The position numbers and the translations under genes were made by a program. A DNA stretch of 62,019 bases from contig CANJPZ010000014.1 in NCBI GenBank assembly GCA_947476325.1, positions 1 through 62,019 on the forward strand, in the 5' to 3' direction. Within the stretch, counting starts at the first letter, position 1. Every line of letters starts with the position of its first letter. Below are positions 29,988-37,485 of the stretch, piece by piece. The notes under the pieces are model-generated. The model ran no database searches. It worked only from the letters and a program-made list of their open reading frames with translations, and was not told the DNA's origin. Origin of the DNA: Caulobacteraceae bacterium. GTDB lineage: Bacteria; Pseudomonadota; Alphaproteobacteria; Caulobacterales; Caulobacteraceae.

Positions 29988-30022
29988 TTCCTCCCCTTTA
30001 GGCTGGTCCCAAAGGGGAGGAA
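29988..30022 (+). promoter_or_regulatory. Perfect 12-bp hairpin occluding a ribosome binding site
   Basis: TTCCTCCCCTTT (29988-29999) is the exact complement of AAAGGGGAGGAA (30011-30022), with an 11-nt loop. The 3' arm contains the whole Shine-Dalgarno sequence (GGGGAGG) of the phosphatase gene. It could control translation or act as a weak terminator of the upstream gene; it lacks a T-tract. Confidence 0.7.
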
Positions 30023-30024
30023 TG

Positions 30025-30882
30025 ATGCGCAAAGCCAAAGCCAAAGCCAAAGCCAAAGCCAAAGCCAAAGCCAAAGCCAAAGCCATCGTCATCGGAGGCC
30101 TGTTGGCGCTTGCCGCCGGAGCGGGCCTTGCCCAGCAACCGGCCAGCCCCGCAGCGCCGGTGCCCACCGGTTATCTGTCGGACATCCAGGTCGCCCAGGC
30201 CGCCGTCATCCTGCCGCCGGCTCCAGTGGTGGGTACGGAGCGATACGAAACCGACCGCCACGTCTTTGCGGCCACGCGCAGCCTTGAAGGCACGCCGCGC
30301 TGGGCCCTGGCCCAGGCCGACAACGACTATACCGCGCCCCATCTGCTGGAGGTGTTCAGCTGCGCGGTGGGCGCGAAGATGACGCCGGGAAACGCGCCGG
30401 TGACCTTGCGAATTCTCACAAAAATGCTGACCGACCAGAACCGGTTTTCCCGCACGGCCAAGGATATCTTCAAGCGCCAGCGGCCCTATCTGATTGACGA
30501 TGCCAATATCTGCATCCCCAAGACCGAGGCGCTGGCCGCCAGCCCTGACTATCCGTCAGGCCACACGACGCTGGGCTGGTCGGCGGGCCTGATTATCACA
30601 GAGCTGGCGCCCGACCGGGCCGAGCCGATCCTGATGCGGGCCAGGGCCTATGGTGAAAGCCGGGTGGTGTGCGGCGTGCACAACGCCAGCGCCATTGAGG
30701 GCGGGCGCACCACGGGGGCCATGGTGGTCGCCTCAATGCACGGCGCGCCGGCCTTCCTGGCCGACATGCAGGCCGCCAAGACAGAGGTTGCGGCCCTGCG
30801 CGCCGATCCGGCCAACGCGGTCGATATGGCCGCATGCCAGACTGAACACGCCCTGATCGAAAAGACGCCCTATCCTCAGTAG
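30025..30882 (+). CDS. PAP2 / class A acid phosphatase-like exported protein with a (Lys-Ala)9 leader
   Basis: A 285-residue exported phosphatase-fold protein. ATG 30025 gives better spacing to GGAGG than ATG 30022. After MR comes (KA)n, nine units from the AAAGCC repeat, then a hydrophobic core (IVIGGLLALAAGAG) and cleavage near GLAQQ. Class A motifs: KDIFKRQRP, YPSGHTTLG and SRVVCGVHNASAIEGGR. The consensus SRx5Hx3D has Ala where Asp is expected; the nucleophilic His region and PSGH are intact. The gene may act on phosphate esters or be altered in activity. Confidence 0.85.
   Translation: MRKAKAKAKAKAKAKAKAKAIVIGGLLALAAGAGLAQQPASPAAPVPTGYLSDIQVAQAAVILPPAPVVGTERYETDRHVFAATRSLEGTPRWALAQADNDYTAPHLLEVFSCAVGAKMTPGNAPVTLRILTKMLTDQNRFSRTAKDIFKRQRPYLIDDANICIPKTEALAASPDYPSGHTTLGWSAGLIITELAPDRAEPILMRARAYGESRVVCGVHNASAIEGGRTTGAMVVASMHGAPAFLADMQAAKTEVAALRADPANAVDMAACQTEHALIEKTPYPQ
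30031..30084 (+). repeat. Hexanucleotide microsatellite, nine copies of AAAGCC
   Basis: Nine exact tandem copies, each coding for Lys-Ala, at the n-region of the phosphatase signal peptide. Slippage by whole units would not shift the frame but would change leader charge by one lysine per unit. Confidence 0.97.
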
Positions 30883-30884
30883 GC

Positions 30885-31304
30885 CTATTCGCAGAACACT
30901 CGCACCTTGGCCCTGTCCTGATCGACGTCTACCGTCAGGTCGTCCAGCTGCTCGATCAGGTCTTCCAGGTTCTCGGGCTTCAGCTGGTTGAGGTCGAAGG
31001 TTACGCCGTGCTCATGCATGGCGGCGTTGGCCCTGTCGCGGGCCTGAGGCGGGATGATGCTGGATAGCCGAACGCCGGCCCGCAGCAGCTGCATGGGCAC
31101 CCGAACATTGACCTTCACCGGGCCGCCGCTCTTGTGATCCTCGGCGTCGACGACGACGCGCAGGTATTTGGGCTTCTCGCCCGGCGCCCTTGGCGCGGCC
31201 TCGCGCGGCCCCTGCTCGACGGCCCCAAGCAGGCGCTCGGCCTCGTCAGTGTTGATCTGCCCGTCTGACAGCATCTGCAGGATCTGTTTGCGTTCGGCGT
31301 TCAT
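30885..31304 (-). CDS. SHOCT-like domain protein
   Basis: A 139-residue cytosolic protein. The N-terminus (ERKQILQMLSDGQINTDEAERLL) is a short SHOCT-like helical motif found in YvlB/LiaX-type proteins. A linker and a beta segment (PKYLRVVVDAED) follow, with an acidic helical C-terminus (ENLEDLIEQLDDLTVDVDQD). Last gene of a three-gene operon whose first product is a DUF2089 HTH protein. Such sets resemble envelope-stress regulatory modules, but the role here is inferred. Confidence 0.7.
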   Translation of the reverse strand: MNAERKQILQMLSDGQINTDEAERLLGAVEQGPREAAPRAPGEKPKYLRVVVDAEDHKSGGPVKVNVRVPMQLLRAGVRLSSIIPPQARDRANAAMHEHGVTFDLNQLKPENLEDLIEQLDDLTVDVDQDRAKVRVFCE

Positions 31305-31313
31305 GGATCGCTC

Positions 31314-31619
31314 CTAGAAAATGTAGATGCGGACAAGGCTGTCGGGCGCCTGGATGCCGACCTGGGTTCCACTGGCCGACAGCAGCACGGCGCCGACGCC
31401 GGCGATGACCCGGACCGGATTGAGGCGGTAGCGGGCCGTGAACAGCGCAACGAGCGGCAGGCACAACCAGGCGAAGGGCGACAGGACCAGGCAGATCGGC
31501 GTCAGCGGCAACCAGAGCCGGAATCGAACCGGGCCCTCGACCGCAGCCTGCGGCGATTGCCGCCAACGTCGATCGGGCGTCCAGTCAGGCGTATATGGAT
31601 AGGCCGATTGGGCTTTCAT
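31314..31619 (-). CDS. Small membrane protein of the DUF2089 operon
   Basis: A 101-residue protein I cannot place in a named family. A polar, Trp/Pro-containing N-terminus precedes two hydrophobic helices (about 38-62 and 68-85). The start overlaps the DUF2089 stop as ATGA, and the SHOCT gene follows after 9 nt, so it is part of one transcript. Confidence 0.65.
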   Translation of the reverse strand: MKAQSAYPYTPDWTPDRRWRQSPQAAVEGPVRFRLWLPLTPICLVLSPFAWLCLPLVALFTARYRLNPVRVIAGVGAVLLSASGTQVGIQAPDSLVRIYIF

Positions 31620-31999
31620 TTGCGCGCCTCCAGCTCGCGGACCGCCTCGTCGGCGGTGATCTCGCCGCGACCCAGACGGTCCAGCACATCGCTGCGGCGC
31701 GGCTCAGGGTCGGTCTCGACAAAGGTCAGGGCGCCGGCGATGCGGTTCAACCTCGCCTTGATGGTGGGATAGGAGACGCCGAACACCTGCTCCATCTCCT
31801 TGATCGAGCCGTGGCCGCGGACAAAGGTGGCAATGAACACCTGGTCTTCGACCGGAAGCCGCGCCAGCTCCGGCAGTTCGAAGGCGCCCTCAATGGCGAT
31901 CCCGGTTTCGGCCAGCCGCACGCGCTCGACCACCATGGGCCGCCCCTGGGTCAATTGGGTCAGGGCTTGCCAGTCCTGTGATGATTTGACGGAACGCAT
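31616..31999 (-). CDS. DUF2089-family HTH protein without the zinc ribbon
   Basis: A 127-residue likely DNA-binding protein. The DUF2089 core is clear: GAFELPELARLPVEDQVF, then FVRGHGSIKEMEQVFGVSYP and TIKARLNRI, an HTH. Many DUF2089 members have paired cysteines N-terminal to this; here they are replaced (RLAETGIAIEG). The C-terminus has a second SHOCT-like helix (GRGEITADEAVRELEAR). First gene of the operon, 31 nt from a perfect palindrome. Confidence 0.8.
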   Translation of the reverse strand: MRSVKSSQDWQALTQLTQGRPMVVERVRLAETGIAIEGAFELPELARLPVEDQVFIATFVRGHGSIKEMEQVFGVSYPTIKARLNRIAGALTFVETDPEPRRSDVLDRLGRGEITADEAVRELEARK

Positions 32000-32030
32000 G
32001 CAGCCTCGAAGTTCGATTTCGAGGGATTCT

Positions 32031-32049
32031 AAATTGATATAATCAATTT
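32031..32049. promoter_or_regulatory. Perfect 19-bp AT-rich palindrome before the DUF2089 operon
   Basis: AAATTGATATAATCAATTT has 8-bp arms around ATA and lies 31 nt upstream of the DUF2089 start, in strikingly AT-rich sequence. It is a candidate operator or promoter element. A second short repeat (TTCGAAGTTCGATTTCGA-type, 32006-32022) lies between it and the gene. Confidence 0.6.
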
Positions 32050-32090
32050 ATCAAGCATGAAAAATCAATAATATTTAACGCGGCTGCTTT

Positions 32091-32861
32091 CTATATCCCC
32101 GCATACCACTCATAGCCGCGGTCTTCCCAAAACCCGCCCGCGCCGCCGCCGATGTGGTCGAGCGAGGCGACGGCCTCGATCCGGCCGATATATTTGGCCT
32201 GTTTGTAGCCCAGCTGGCGTTCAACCCGCAGGCGCAGCGGTGCGCCGTGGGGCACGGCCAGGGGCTGGCCGTTCATGTCATAAGCCAGGATGGTCTGCTC
32301 GTGACGGGCATCCACCAGGTCGATGCTCTCATAGTACTTGGCCATGCCGGGGTTGGTCGTATTGGGGTCGAGCGTATCCAGGCAATGGAAGACAATGAAT
32401 TTGGCCTCCGGTTTCAGCCTGGCCTGATCCAGCAAGGCTGACAGGCGCGGTCCCGTCCATTTGCCGATGGAACTCCAGCCCTCGACACAGTCGTGGCGGG
32501 TGATCTGGGTGCGGGCCGGCAGGGCGCGCAGGTCAGCGAGGCTGAGCGACAGGGGCGACTCTACCAGGCCATCGACGACCAGGCGCCAGTCGGCGAACCG
32601 TCCGGCCAGCAGCGCCTTGTAGTCCAAATCGCCCGGGTCGATCGAGCCATTGGCCCGGAAGTCCGGCGAGATGTCGGCTTCAGTGAATTCCGGCGCCAGG
32701 GCGTGACGGCCGATGATGGCGCCCTGGGCGGTCTTGCTCCATTTCTCGGCCACATGCAGCATCTTCAGCGTCGTCGGCGCGGACGAGACCTTGGCGCAAC
32801 TGGCGGCGAACATACCCGCCGCGCTGGCGGCCAGGCCGGTAATCCAGGTCCGGCGGTTCAT
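32091..32861 (-). CDS. Molybdopterin-dependent oxidoreductase, sulfite-oxidase fold (MsrP-like)
   Basis: A 256-residue periplasmic enzyme with a twin-arginine leader (MNRRTWITGLAASAAGMFA) that also carries a possible lipobox ending in ASC. The molybdenum-ligating cysteine lies in TRHDCVEGWSSIGKWTG. PHGAPLRLRVERQLGYKQAK and FWEDRGYEWYAGI are typical of the family. It may be a methionine-sulfoxide or other sulfoxide/sulfite oxidoreductase. The start overlaps the stop of the upstream cytochrome b gene (ATGA). Confidence 0.85.
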   Translation of the reverse strand: MNRRTWITGLAASAAGMFAASCAKVSSAPTTLKMLHVAEKWSKTAQGAIIGRHALAPEFTEADISPDFRANGSIDPGDLDYKALLAGRFADWRLVVDGLVESPLSLSLADLRALPARTQITRHDCVEGWSSIGKWTGPRLSALLDQARLKPEAKFIVFHCLDTLDPNTTNPGMAKYYESIDLVDARHEQTILAYDMNGQPLAVPHGAPLRLRVERQLGYKQAKYIGRIEAVASLDHIGGGAGGFWEDRGYEWYAGI

Positions 32862-33688
32862 GGAGCGGTCTCCGGCTGGATCGCCAGCTTGCCGGTGATC
32901 ATGGCGCGGATCTGGTTGATTGGCTCTGACAGCAAGACCATCAGCAGGTGGATGAGGACGAAAGCGACGATCAGATTGGCGCAGATGAAGTGGATCGACC
33001 GGGCGCTCTGACGGCCGCCAAATATGTCGAGCAGGAATGGAAAGGCCGCGTTCAGTCCGGGCGACATTGTCATGCCCGTAAGAGCGACAAGCGGCAGGAC
33101 GATGAAGACCATGGTCGCATAGGCGATCCTCTGGGTCTGGTGATAGCGGGCCGAGTCCGGTCCCTTTGAGAATTTCAGGCGCAGATGTGGGTCCTTGAAC
33201 ACCGTCGCCAGATCCTTTGGCCGGGGAAGCACCTCGCGGGTCAGGTGGCGGTTGATCAGGCCGGTGGCCAGATAGATCAGGCCATTCACCGCAAAGACCC
33301 ATGCGAAGAAAAAGTGCCAGCGCCGGCCGATAGTCAGGCTGCGGTAGGGCGGCAGGGTCGCCCAGGCAGGGAAGCCCCGCTCCACCAGCACACCCTGCTC
33401 CTTCGAGGCGCCCAGTACGCCGGTCGTGTTGAACGACAACCCGCCGACGAAAGTCGTGCCGAACGTCTTGTCGCCATAGCGTTCGGCGGTCATCGACAGC
33501 CAGGGATTGGCGAAGGACGCGGCCTTTCCCCAGTACAGAGCCGGATGGGCGTTGAAAATCTGCAGGCCCGAGACCAGCAGCAGGGCCAGGGCGATCACAT
33601 TGATCCAGTGGGTAATGCGCACGCTCAGGCGGTGGCGCTTGACCATCACCTTGGCGCCCGGCGGTGCAACAACGGCTTCAGCGGCCAT
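32858..33688 (-). CDS. Cytochrome b561-family membrane subunit
   Basis: A 276-residue integral membrane protein with about four helices and histidines placed to bind two hemes (RITHWINVIALALLLVSG, RRWHFFFAWVFAVNG, IHFICANLIVAFVLIH). It is the likely quinol-side electron donor or acceptor for the molybdoenzyme encoded next, to which it is translationally coupled. It is unlike the shorter MsrQ partner of canonical MsrP and closer to thiosulfate-reductase/hydrogenase b-type subunits. Confidence 0.85.
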   Translation of the reverse strand: MAAEAVVAPPGAKVMVKRHRLSVRITHWINVIALALLLVSGLQIFNAHPALYWGKAASFANPWLSMTAERYGDKTFGTTFVGGLSFNTTGVLGASKEQGVLVERGFPAWATLPPYRSLTIGRRWHFFFAWVFAVNGLIYLATGLINRHLTREVLPRPKDLATVFKDPHLRLKFSKGPDSARYHQTQRIAYATMVFIVLPLVALTGMTMSPGLNAAFPFLLDIFGGRQSARSIHFICANLIVAFVLIHLLMVLLSEPINQIRAMITGKLAIQPETAP

Positions 33689-33785
33689 GACGAACTCTCC
33701 CTGACCTCAGAATTGCACAGCCTCGAACGGGTGGCGAGAGCCTGACGGCTTGCGCCGATCCGCCAAGGGCTCTACCTCAAAAGCC

Positions 33786-34277
33786 ATGTCCGCGGCCTGC
33801 GATCACACTCATGCCCACGCCTCCGGCCTGACGGGCGAAGGTCTCGTCAGCGAGATCGCTGCGGCGCGGGTGACGTGCCTTGCGCGTGGCGAGCGCCTGA
33901 CCGCCCCGCGCGAACGCGTGCTGGAACTGCTGCTAGAGGCCAGCGGCCCGTCCAAGGCCTACGACCTGATGGCCGCCTTCGGGCCTGGAGAAAATTCAGC
34001 CAAGCCGCCGACGGTCTACCGGGCATTGGACTTCCTCACGCGTCAGGGCTTCGCCCACCGTATTGAGAGCCTCAACGCCTATGTTGCTTGCCGGCGTGAG
34101 GGCGGGCATTCGGCCGCCTTCCTGATCTGCGACTGCTGCGGGGTGACGCGGGAATTTGACCCCGGCGAGGGTGAAGCGGTGGCCAGCGAGGCCAGGCGCG
34201 ACGGGTTTGCCCTGTCCGGCGTCACACTCGAAGCCCACGGCCTGTGCGCCGATTGTCAGGGCGCTCCCGCAGCATGA
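33786..34277 (+). CDS. zur: Fur-family regulator, probably Zur (zinc uptake regulator)
   Basis: A 163-residue metalloregulator. A His-rich N-terminus (CDHTHAHASG) is followed by a winged HTH (LTAPRERVLELLLEA, PPTVYRALDFLTRQGFAHRI), then a C-terminal domain with the zinc cysteine pairs CDCCG and CADC. The cysteine arrangement and the loose Fur similarity suggest Zur rather than Fur. ATG 33786 chosen; TTG 33750 is less likely. A Zur-box-like palindrome lies at 53590 before the znu operon. Its stop overlaps the thioesterase start. Confidence 0.82.
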   Translation: MSAACDHTHAHASGLTGEGLVSEIAAARVTCLARGERLTAPRERVLELLLEASGPSKAYDLMAAFGPGENSAKPPTVYRALDFLTRQGFAHRIESLNAYVACRREGGHSAAFLICDCCGVTREFDPGEGEAVASEARRDGFALSGVTLEAHGLCADCQGAPAA

Positions 34278-35209
34278 CAGCTCAATACGGCCCTGAGGTC
34301 TGGCGCGGCGGCGTCAACACCTGGCAATGCGACTGGATGGGGCACCTGAATGTCCGCTTCTATGTCGCCATCTTCGAGGAAGGTCTTGCGGCCCTGGCGC
34401 CCGAGCTTGGCATGCCCGGCGCGTTTGCGGCGGATGCGGGCGCGACCCTGCAGGTCCGCGATCTGCATATCCGTTTCCTGCGCGAGGCCCGTGCGAGCGA
34501 CCTGCTCTATCTGACAGCGGGCGTCCTCTCGATGGACGAGACCGGCGCGCGCCTGCAGATGATCCTGTGGCACGAGCGGGGCGAGCCCTGCGCCAGCGTC
34601 GTCGTCACCGTGGCCCACGTCACCGCCCGCGATGAGCGGCCGTTTGCCTGGACAGCGGTGACCCGTAATCGTGCAGCAGTCCTGACCGTCGAGGCGCCGG
34701 ACTATGCCCGGCCTCGCAGCCTGACCGCTGAGCCCATCGTCACCCAGGCCAGCCTTGCGCGCGCCGACAGCCTTGATCTGCTGCACCTCGGCGCCGGGGT
34801 CATCCTGCCGTCCGACGCCGACGTCTTTGGCCGGATGAACCCCCAGGTGTTTATCGGCCGGGTCTCGGACGGCGTTGCGCGCGCCATTGGCGACTTCCGC
34901 CGGCACACGTCCGAACACGCCACGATCAAGCCGACGCGGGTGGGGGGTGCGGTTCTGGAAAATCGGCTGGCCTATCTGCGCTGGCCCCGGGTCGGTGACC
35001 GGTTTGTCATCCGTTCGGGTATCGCATCCTATGATGAGCGCAGCGCCGTGCTGGTCCACTGGCTGCTTGATCCGGCCACAGGCGAGCCCTGGGGCGTTGC
35101 GACCGCGCGGGCGATTGTCCTGGACCTGGACGCCCGAAAACTCGTGCCCGTCTCGCCGGCCGCTCTGGAAGCCCTGCAGCCCACGCTCAAGGCCGGTCTG
35201 ACGCTCTAG
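34274..35209 (+). CDS. Acyl-CoA thioesterase-like double-hotdog protein
   Basis: A 311-residue protein with two hotdog units. The first begins VNTWQCDWMGHLNVRFYVA, matching 4-hydroxybenzoyl-CoA/acyl-CoA thioesterases. The second half (ADVFGRMNPQVFIGRVSDG) repeats the fold. It would hydrolyse acyl-CoA thioesters in the cytosol; substrate unknown. ATG 34274 overlaps the zur stop by 4 nt, although a functional link to zinc is not evident. It overlaps the convergent hydrolase by 4 nt. Confidence 0.8.
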   Translation: MTAQYGPEVWRGGVNTWQCDWMGHLNVRFYVAIFEEGLAALAPELGMPGAFAADAGATLQVRDLHIRFLREARASDLLYLTAGVLSMDETGARLQMILWHERGEPCASVVVTVAHVTARDERPFAWTAVTRNRAAVLTVEAPDYARPRSLTAEPIVTQASLARADSLDLLHLGAGVILPSDADVFGRMNPQVFIGRVSDGVARAIGDFRRHTSEHATIKPTRVGGAVLENRLAYLRWPRVGDRFVIRSGIASYDERSAVLVHWLLDPATGEPWGVATARAIVLDLDARKLVPVSPAALEALQPTLKAGLTL

Positions 35210-36069
35210 CGCGCCACCGCCGCCCGCAGCCGCTCGCGCACCAGGTCGGGCCGCTCCATCGGCAGGAAATGGCTGGTCCCGCCGATTTCGGTCATCCGGA
35301 TCAGGGGGTGGTTCGCCAGGCGCGGATCGTTGGTGGCGACAAGGCAGGTCGATCCGGTCTCGGCCTTGAGAACGTCCGTCGCATGTCCGGTCGCGAACAA
35401 CAGCGCCGGCCCGTCCTGACCTTGCGCGCGATAGTTGGAGGCCTCCCACTCCGGCGCGCAGGCCAGCCGCACGCCGGCGCGATCATCCAGCAGTCCGTCG
35501 GTCGCATAGTCGACAAGAATTTCGTCGGGCCAGTTTCTGAACGCGCCTCGTCCGCGCCAGCTGTCGACCGCCGCCTGCCGCGACTCGAACAGGCGCCGCC
35601 GCCTTAGCGCGCCCAGGGTGAGTGGCGACTCTGGAACCAGGACACCGTCACGTCGCGGAACCAGCACCGGGTCAAACAGAACCAGCGCCTTGACCGCCGA
35701 TGGAATGTGTTGCGCGGCCATCAGGCTTGTACTGGCGCCCATGGAATGACCGGCCAGGACGACGGGCTGCTCAGGCTTCAGAGTCGCCAGGATCTGGCCC
35801 AGGTCCGCGCCCATGTCCCGCCAGTCAACCCGGCCCTCGCCTTGCGCCGGCAAGGTGGTGTGGCCGTGGCCGCGGGAATCGTAGGCTACAATGCGCAAAT
35901 CGGCCGCCAGGGGAGCCAGGATGTGGCGATAGGTCAGGGCGTTGAAGCCGTTGGCGTTGGAAAAGATGATGTCGATGGCCCGGTTCTGATCGCCGAAATC
36001 CAGCAGGGCGACTTGTCCCTTGCCGGTTGGGGTCGACAGATCGATGGTGCGGCGAACAAACTCAAGCAT
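35206..36069 (-). CDS. Alpha/beta-fold hydrolase
   Basis: A 287-residue esterase-like enzyme. The nucleophile elbow is LAGHSMGAS near residue 108 and the oxyanion region FSNANGFNALTYRH. The catalytic His is in GGTSHFLPMERPD near the C-terminus. No signal peptide, so cytosolic. Substrate cannot be predicted. Confidence 0.88.
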   Translation of the reverse strand: MLEFVRRTIDLSTPTGKGQVALLDFGDQNRAIDIIFSNANGFNALTYRHILAPLAADLRIVAYDSRGHGHTTLPAQGEGRVDWRDMGADLGQILATLKPEQPVVLAGHSMGASTSLMAAQHIPSAVKALVLFDPVLVPRRDGVLVPESPLTLGALRRRRLFESRQAAVDSWRGRGAFRNWPDEILVDYATDGLLDDRAGVRLACAPEWEASNYRAQGQDGPALLFATGHATDVLKAETGSTCLVATNDPRLANHPLIRMTEIGGTSHFLPMERPDLVRERLRAAVAR

Positions 36070-36104
36070 CGCCTGATGGCTAGCGGAAACGAGGCAGGAG
36101 CGCC

Positions 36105-36536
36105 ATGAAACTTGCCACCATCGGTTATGAAAACAGCACTCTTGAGGGGGTCCTTGATCGCCTCAGGACGGCTGGTGTTTCTACCGTCATTGACGTTCGC
36201 GCCATCGCATCTTCCCGCAAGGCCGGTTTTTCAAAATCCCTGCTGGGGACCAGTCTGGTTGCGCAGGGCATCGGCTATGTCCATCTGCGTGATCTGGGCA
36301 CGCCAAAGGCCGGCCGACAGGCGGCGCGGTCGGGCAATCTGCCCGAAATGCACGCGATCTTTGAACAACAGCTGGCCCTGCCCCAGGCTCAGCTGCAACT
36401 GGCCCAGGCCGGCGAGATCGCCCAGACGGGCAAGTCAGCCCTGCTTTGTTACGAAGCCGACGCCTGCGGCTGTCACCGCCAGATCATCGCCCAGCGCCTG
36501 AGGCAGGCGCTGGGACTGACGATCGAGGATCTCTAG
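36105..36536 (+). CDS. DUF488 domain protein
   Basis: A 143-residue cytosolic protein. DUF488 marks: TIGYENSTLEGVLDRLRTAG at the start, VIDVRAIASSRKAGFSK, and the cysteine/histidine motif LLCYEADACGCHRQIIA near the end. The family is thought to be nucleic-acid or metal related, but its function is unknown. It overlaps the convergent glycine-zipper gene by 4 nt. Confidence 0.82.
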   Translation: MKLATIGYENSTLEGVLDRLRTAGVSTVIDVRAIASSRKAGFSKSLLGTSLVAQGIGYVHLRDLGTPKAGRQAARSGNLPEMHAIFEQQLALPQAQLQLAQAGEIAQTGKSALLCYEADACGCHRQIIAQRLRQALGLTIEDL

Positions 36537-37393
36537 GCGTTCTGAATGACCCATTCCCCCTGCGCCGTCTGGCAGGCCGTAAAGCGCTGGTTTTCCGGCT
36601 GACCGCCACGCGGGGTGAAGGTCTGGTCGAATACCCGGCAGGTCTGTCCGGCGTTGGGGTCATAGCGCGGACGGCCACGAGGGCGGGCGTCGCGCGTTTC
36701 CTGCAGGCTGGCGCCCGCCACATAGCCGATGGCCGGGCCGTCACGGGCCGCCAGCAGCCAGTCGGTGCCTTCTATTCGCACCACGCCATCGACCCGTTCG
36801 CCATCGCGCAGCGCGCCCAGTTGACGGGTTTTTGCCGATGGTCCCGCACGCAGGACCGGGGCGCCGATCACGCGATAGGACGCGCCGTCCGGCTGATATT
36901 CCCGCGGCCGTTCGACTCCTTGCGTCCAGCGAACGGACTCAAGCGTAACCCGCGAGGGACCGGCGTTGTTGTCGGCGCCGTAATTGTAGGAGTCGACGAT
37001 GTCGATACGTCCGGTAGCGCCGGAACGTTCGTTGCGCCAGGTCTGCGGTTTGCCGGTGTTGAGCGCCGTCTGTGTGGCCGTCTGAGCTCTGGACTGGTCG
37101 CCGGAGCCCATCCGGCAACCGACGTAGGATCCGGCGGCCGCGCCGATGGCTGCGCCCAGAACCGTGCCGATAGTGCGGTCCTTCCGGTCATCGCCGGCCA
37201 GCTGGTTACCGACAACGCCGCCGACAACGCCACCGACAACGGCGCCAGTTCCCTGGCGGTTGTTGGGGTTCTGGCAGGCAAAGATCGAAGACAGCGGATT
37301 ACCGCTGGGCTGGCGATTGCGGCCCTGCTGGGCCTGGGCCGTTCCAGTCGCCAGCAAGCTGGCTGCGGCCAAAAGGGTGATCAGTTTTTTCAT
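36533..37393 (-). CDS. Exported glycine-zipper 2TM protein with an SH3-like region
   Basis: A 286-residue envelope protein. Signal peptide MKKLITLLAAASLLATGTA, then a glycine zipper (GAVVGGVVGGVVGNQLAG and GTVLGAAIGAAAGSYVG) as in outer-membrane Rickettsia 17-kDa-type proteins. Between about 165 and 230 the pattern ...VIGAPVLRAGPSAKTRQLG...GYVAGASL is that of a bacterial SH3 domain. Start placed at ATG 37393 with GAGG upstream rather than ATG 37405. Confidence 0.82.
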   Translation of the reverse strand: MKKLITLLAAASLLATGTAQAQQGRNRQPSGNPLSSIFACQNPNNRQGTGAVVGGVVGGVVGNQLAGDDRKDRTIGTVLGAAIGAAAGSYVGCRMGSGDQSRAQTATQTALNTGKPQTWRNERSGATGRIDIVDSYNYGADNNAGPSRVTLESVRWTQGVERPREYQPDGASYRVIGAPVLRAGPSAKTRQLGALRDGERVDGVVRIEGTDWLLAARDGPAIGYVAGASLQETRDARPRGRPRYDPNAGQTCRVFDQTFTPRGGQPENQRFTACQTAQGEWVIQNA

Positions 37394-37485
37394 GCTGCGC
37401 CTCATTGCACGTTCGGTTTCAAGGCCCGTCCCGACTGCAGTCTAGCTCGGCCTTGGCGGGTCGAAAATACCCGACCTTACGACAG

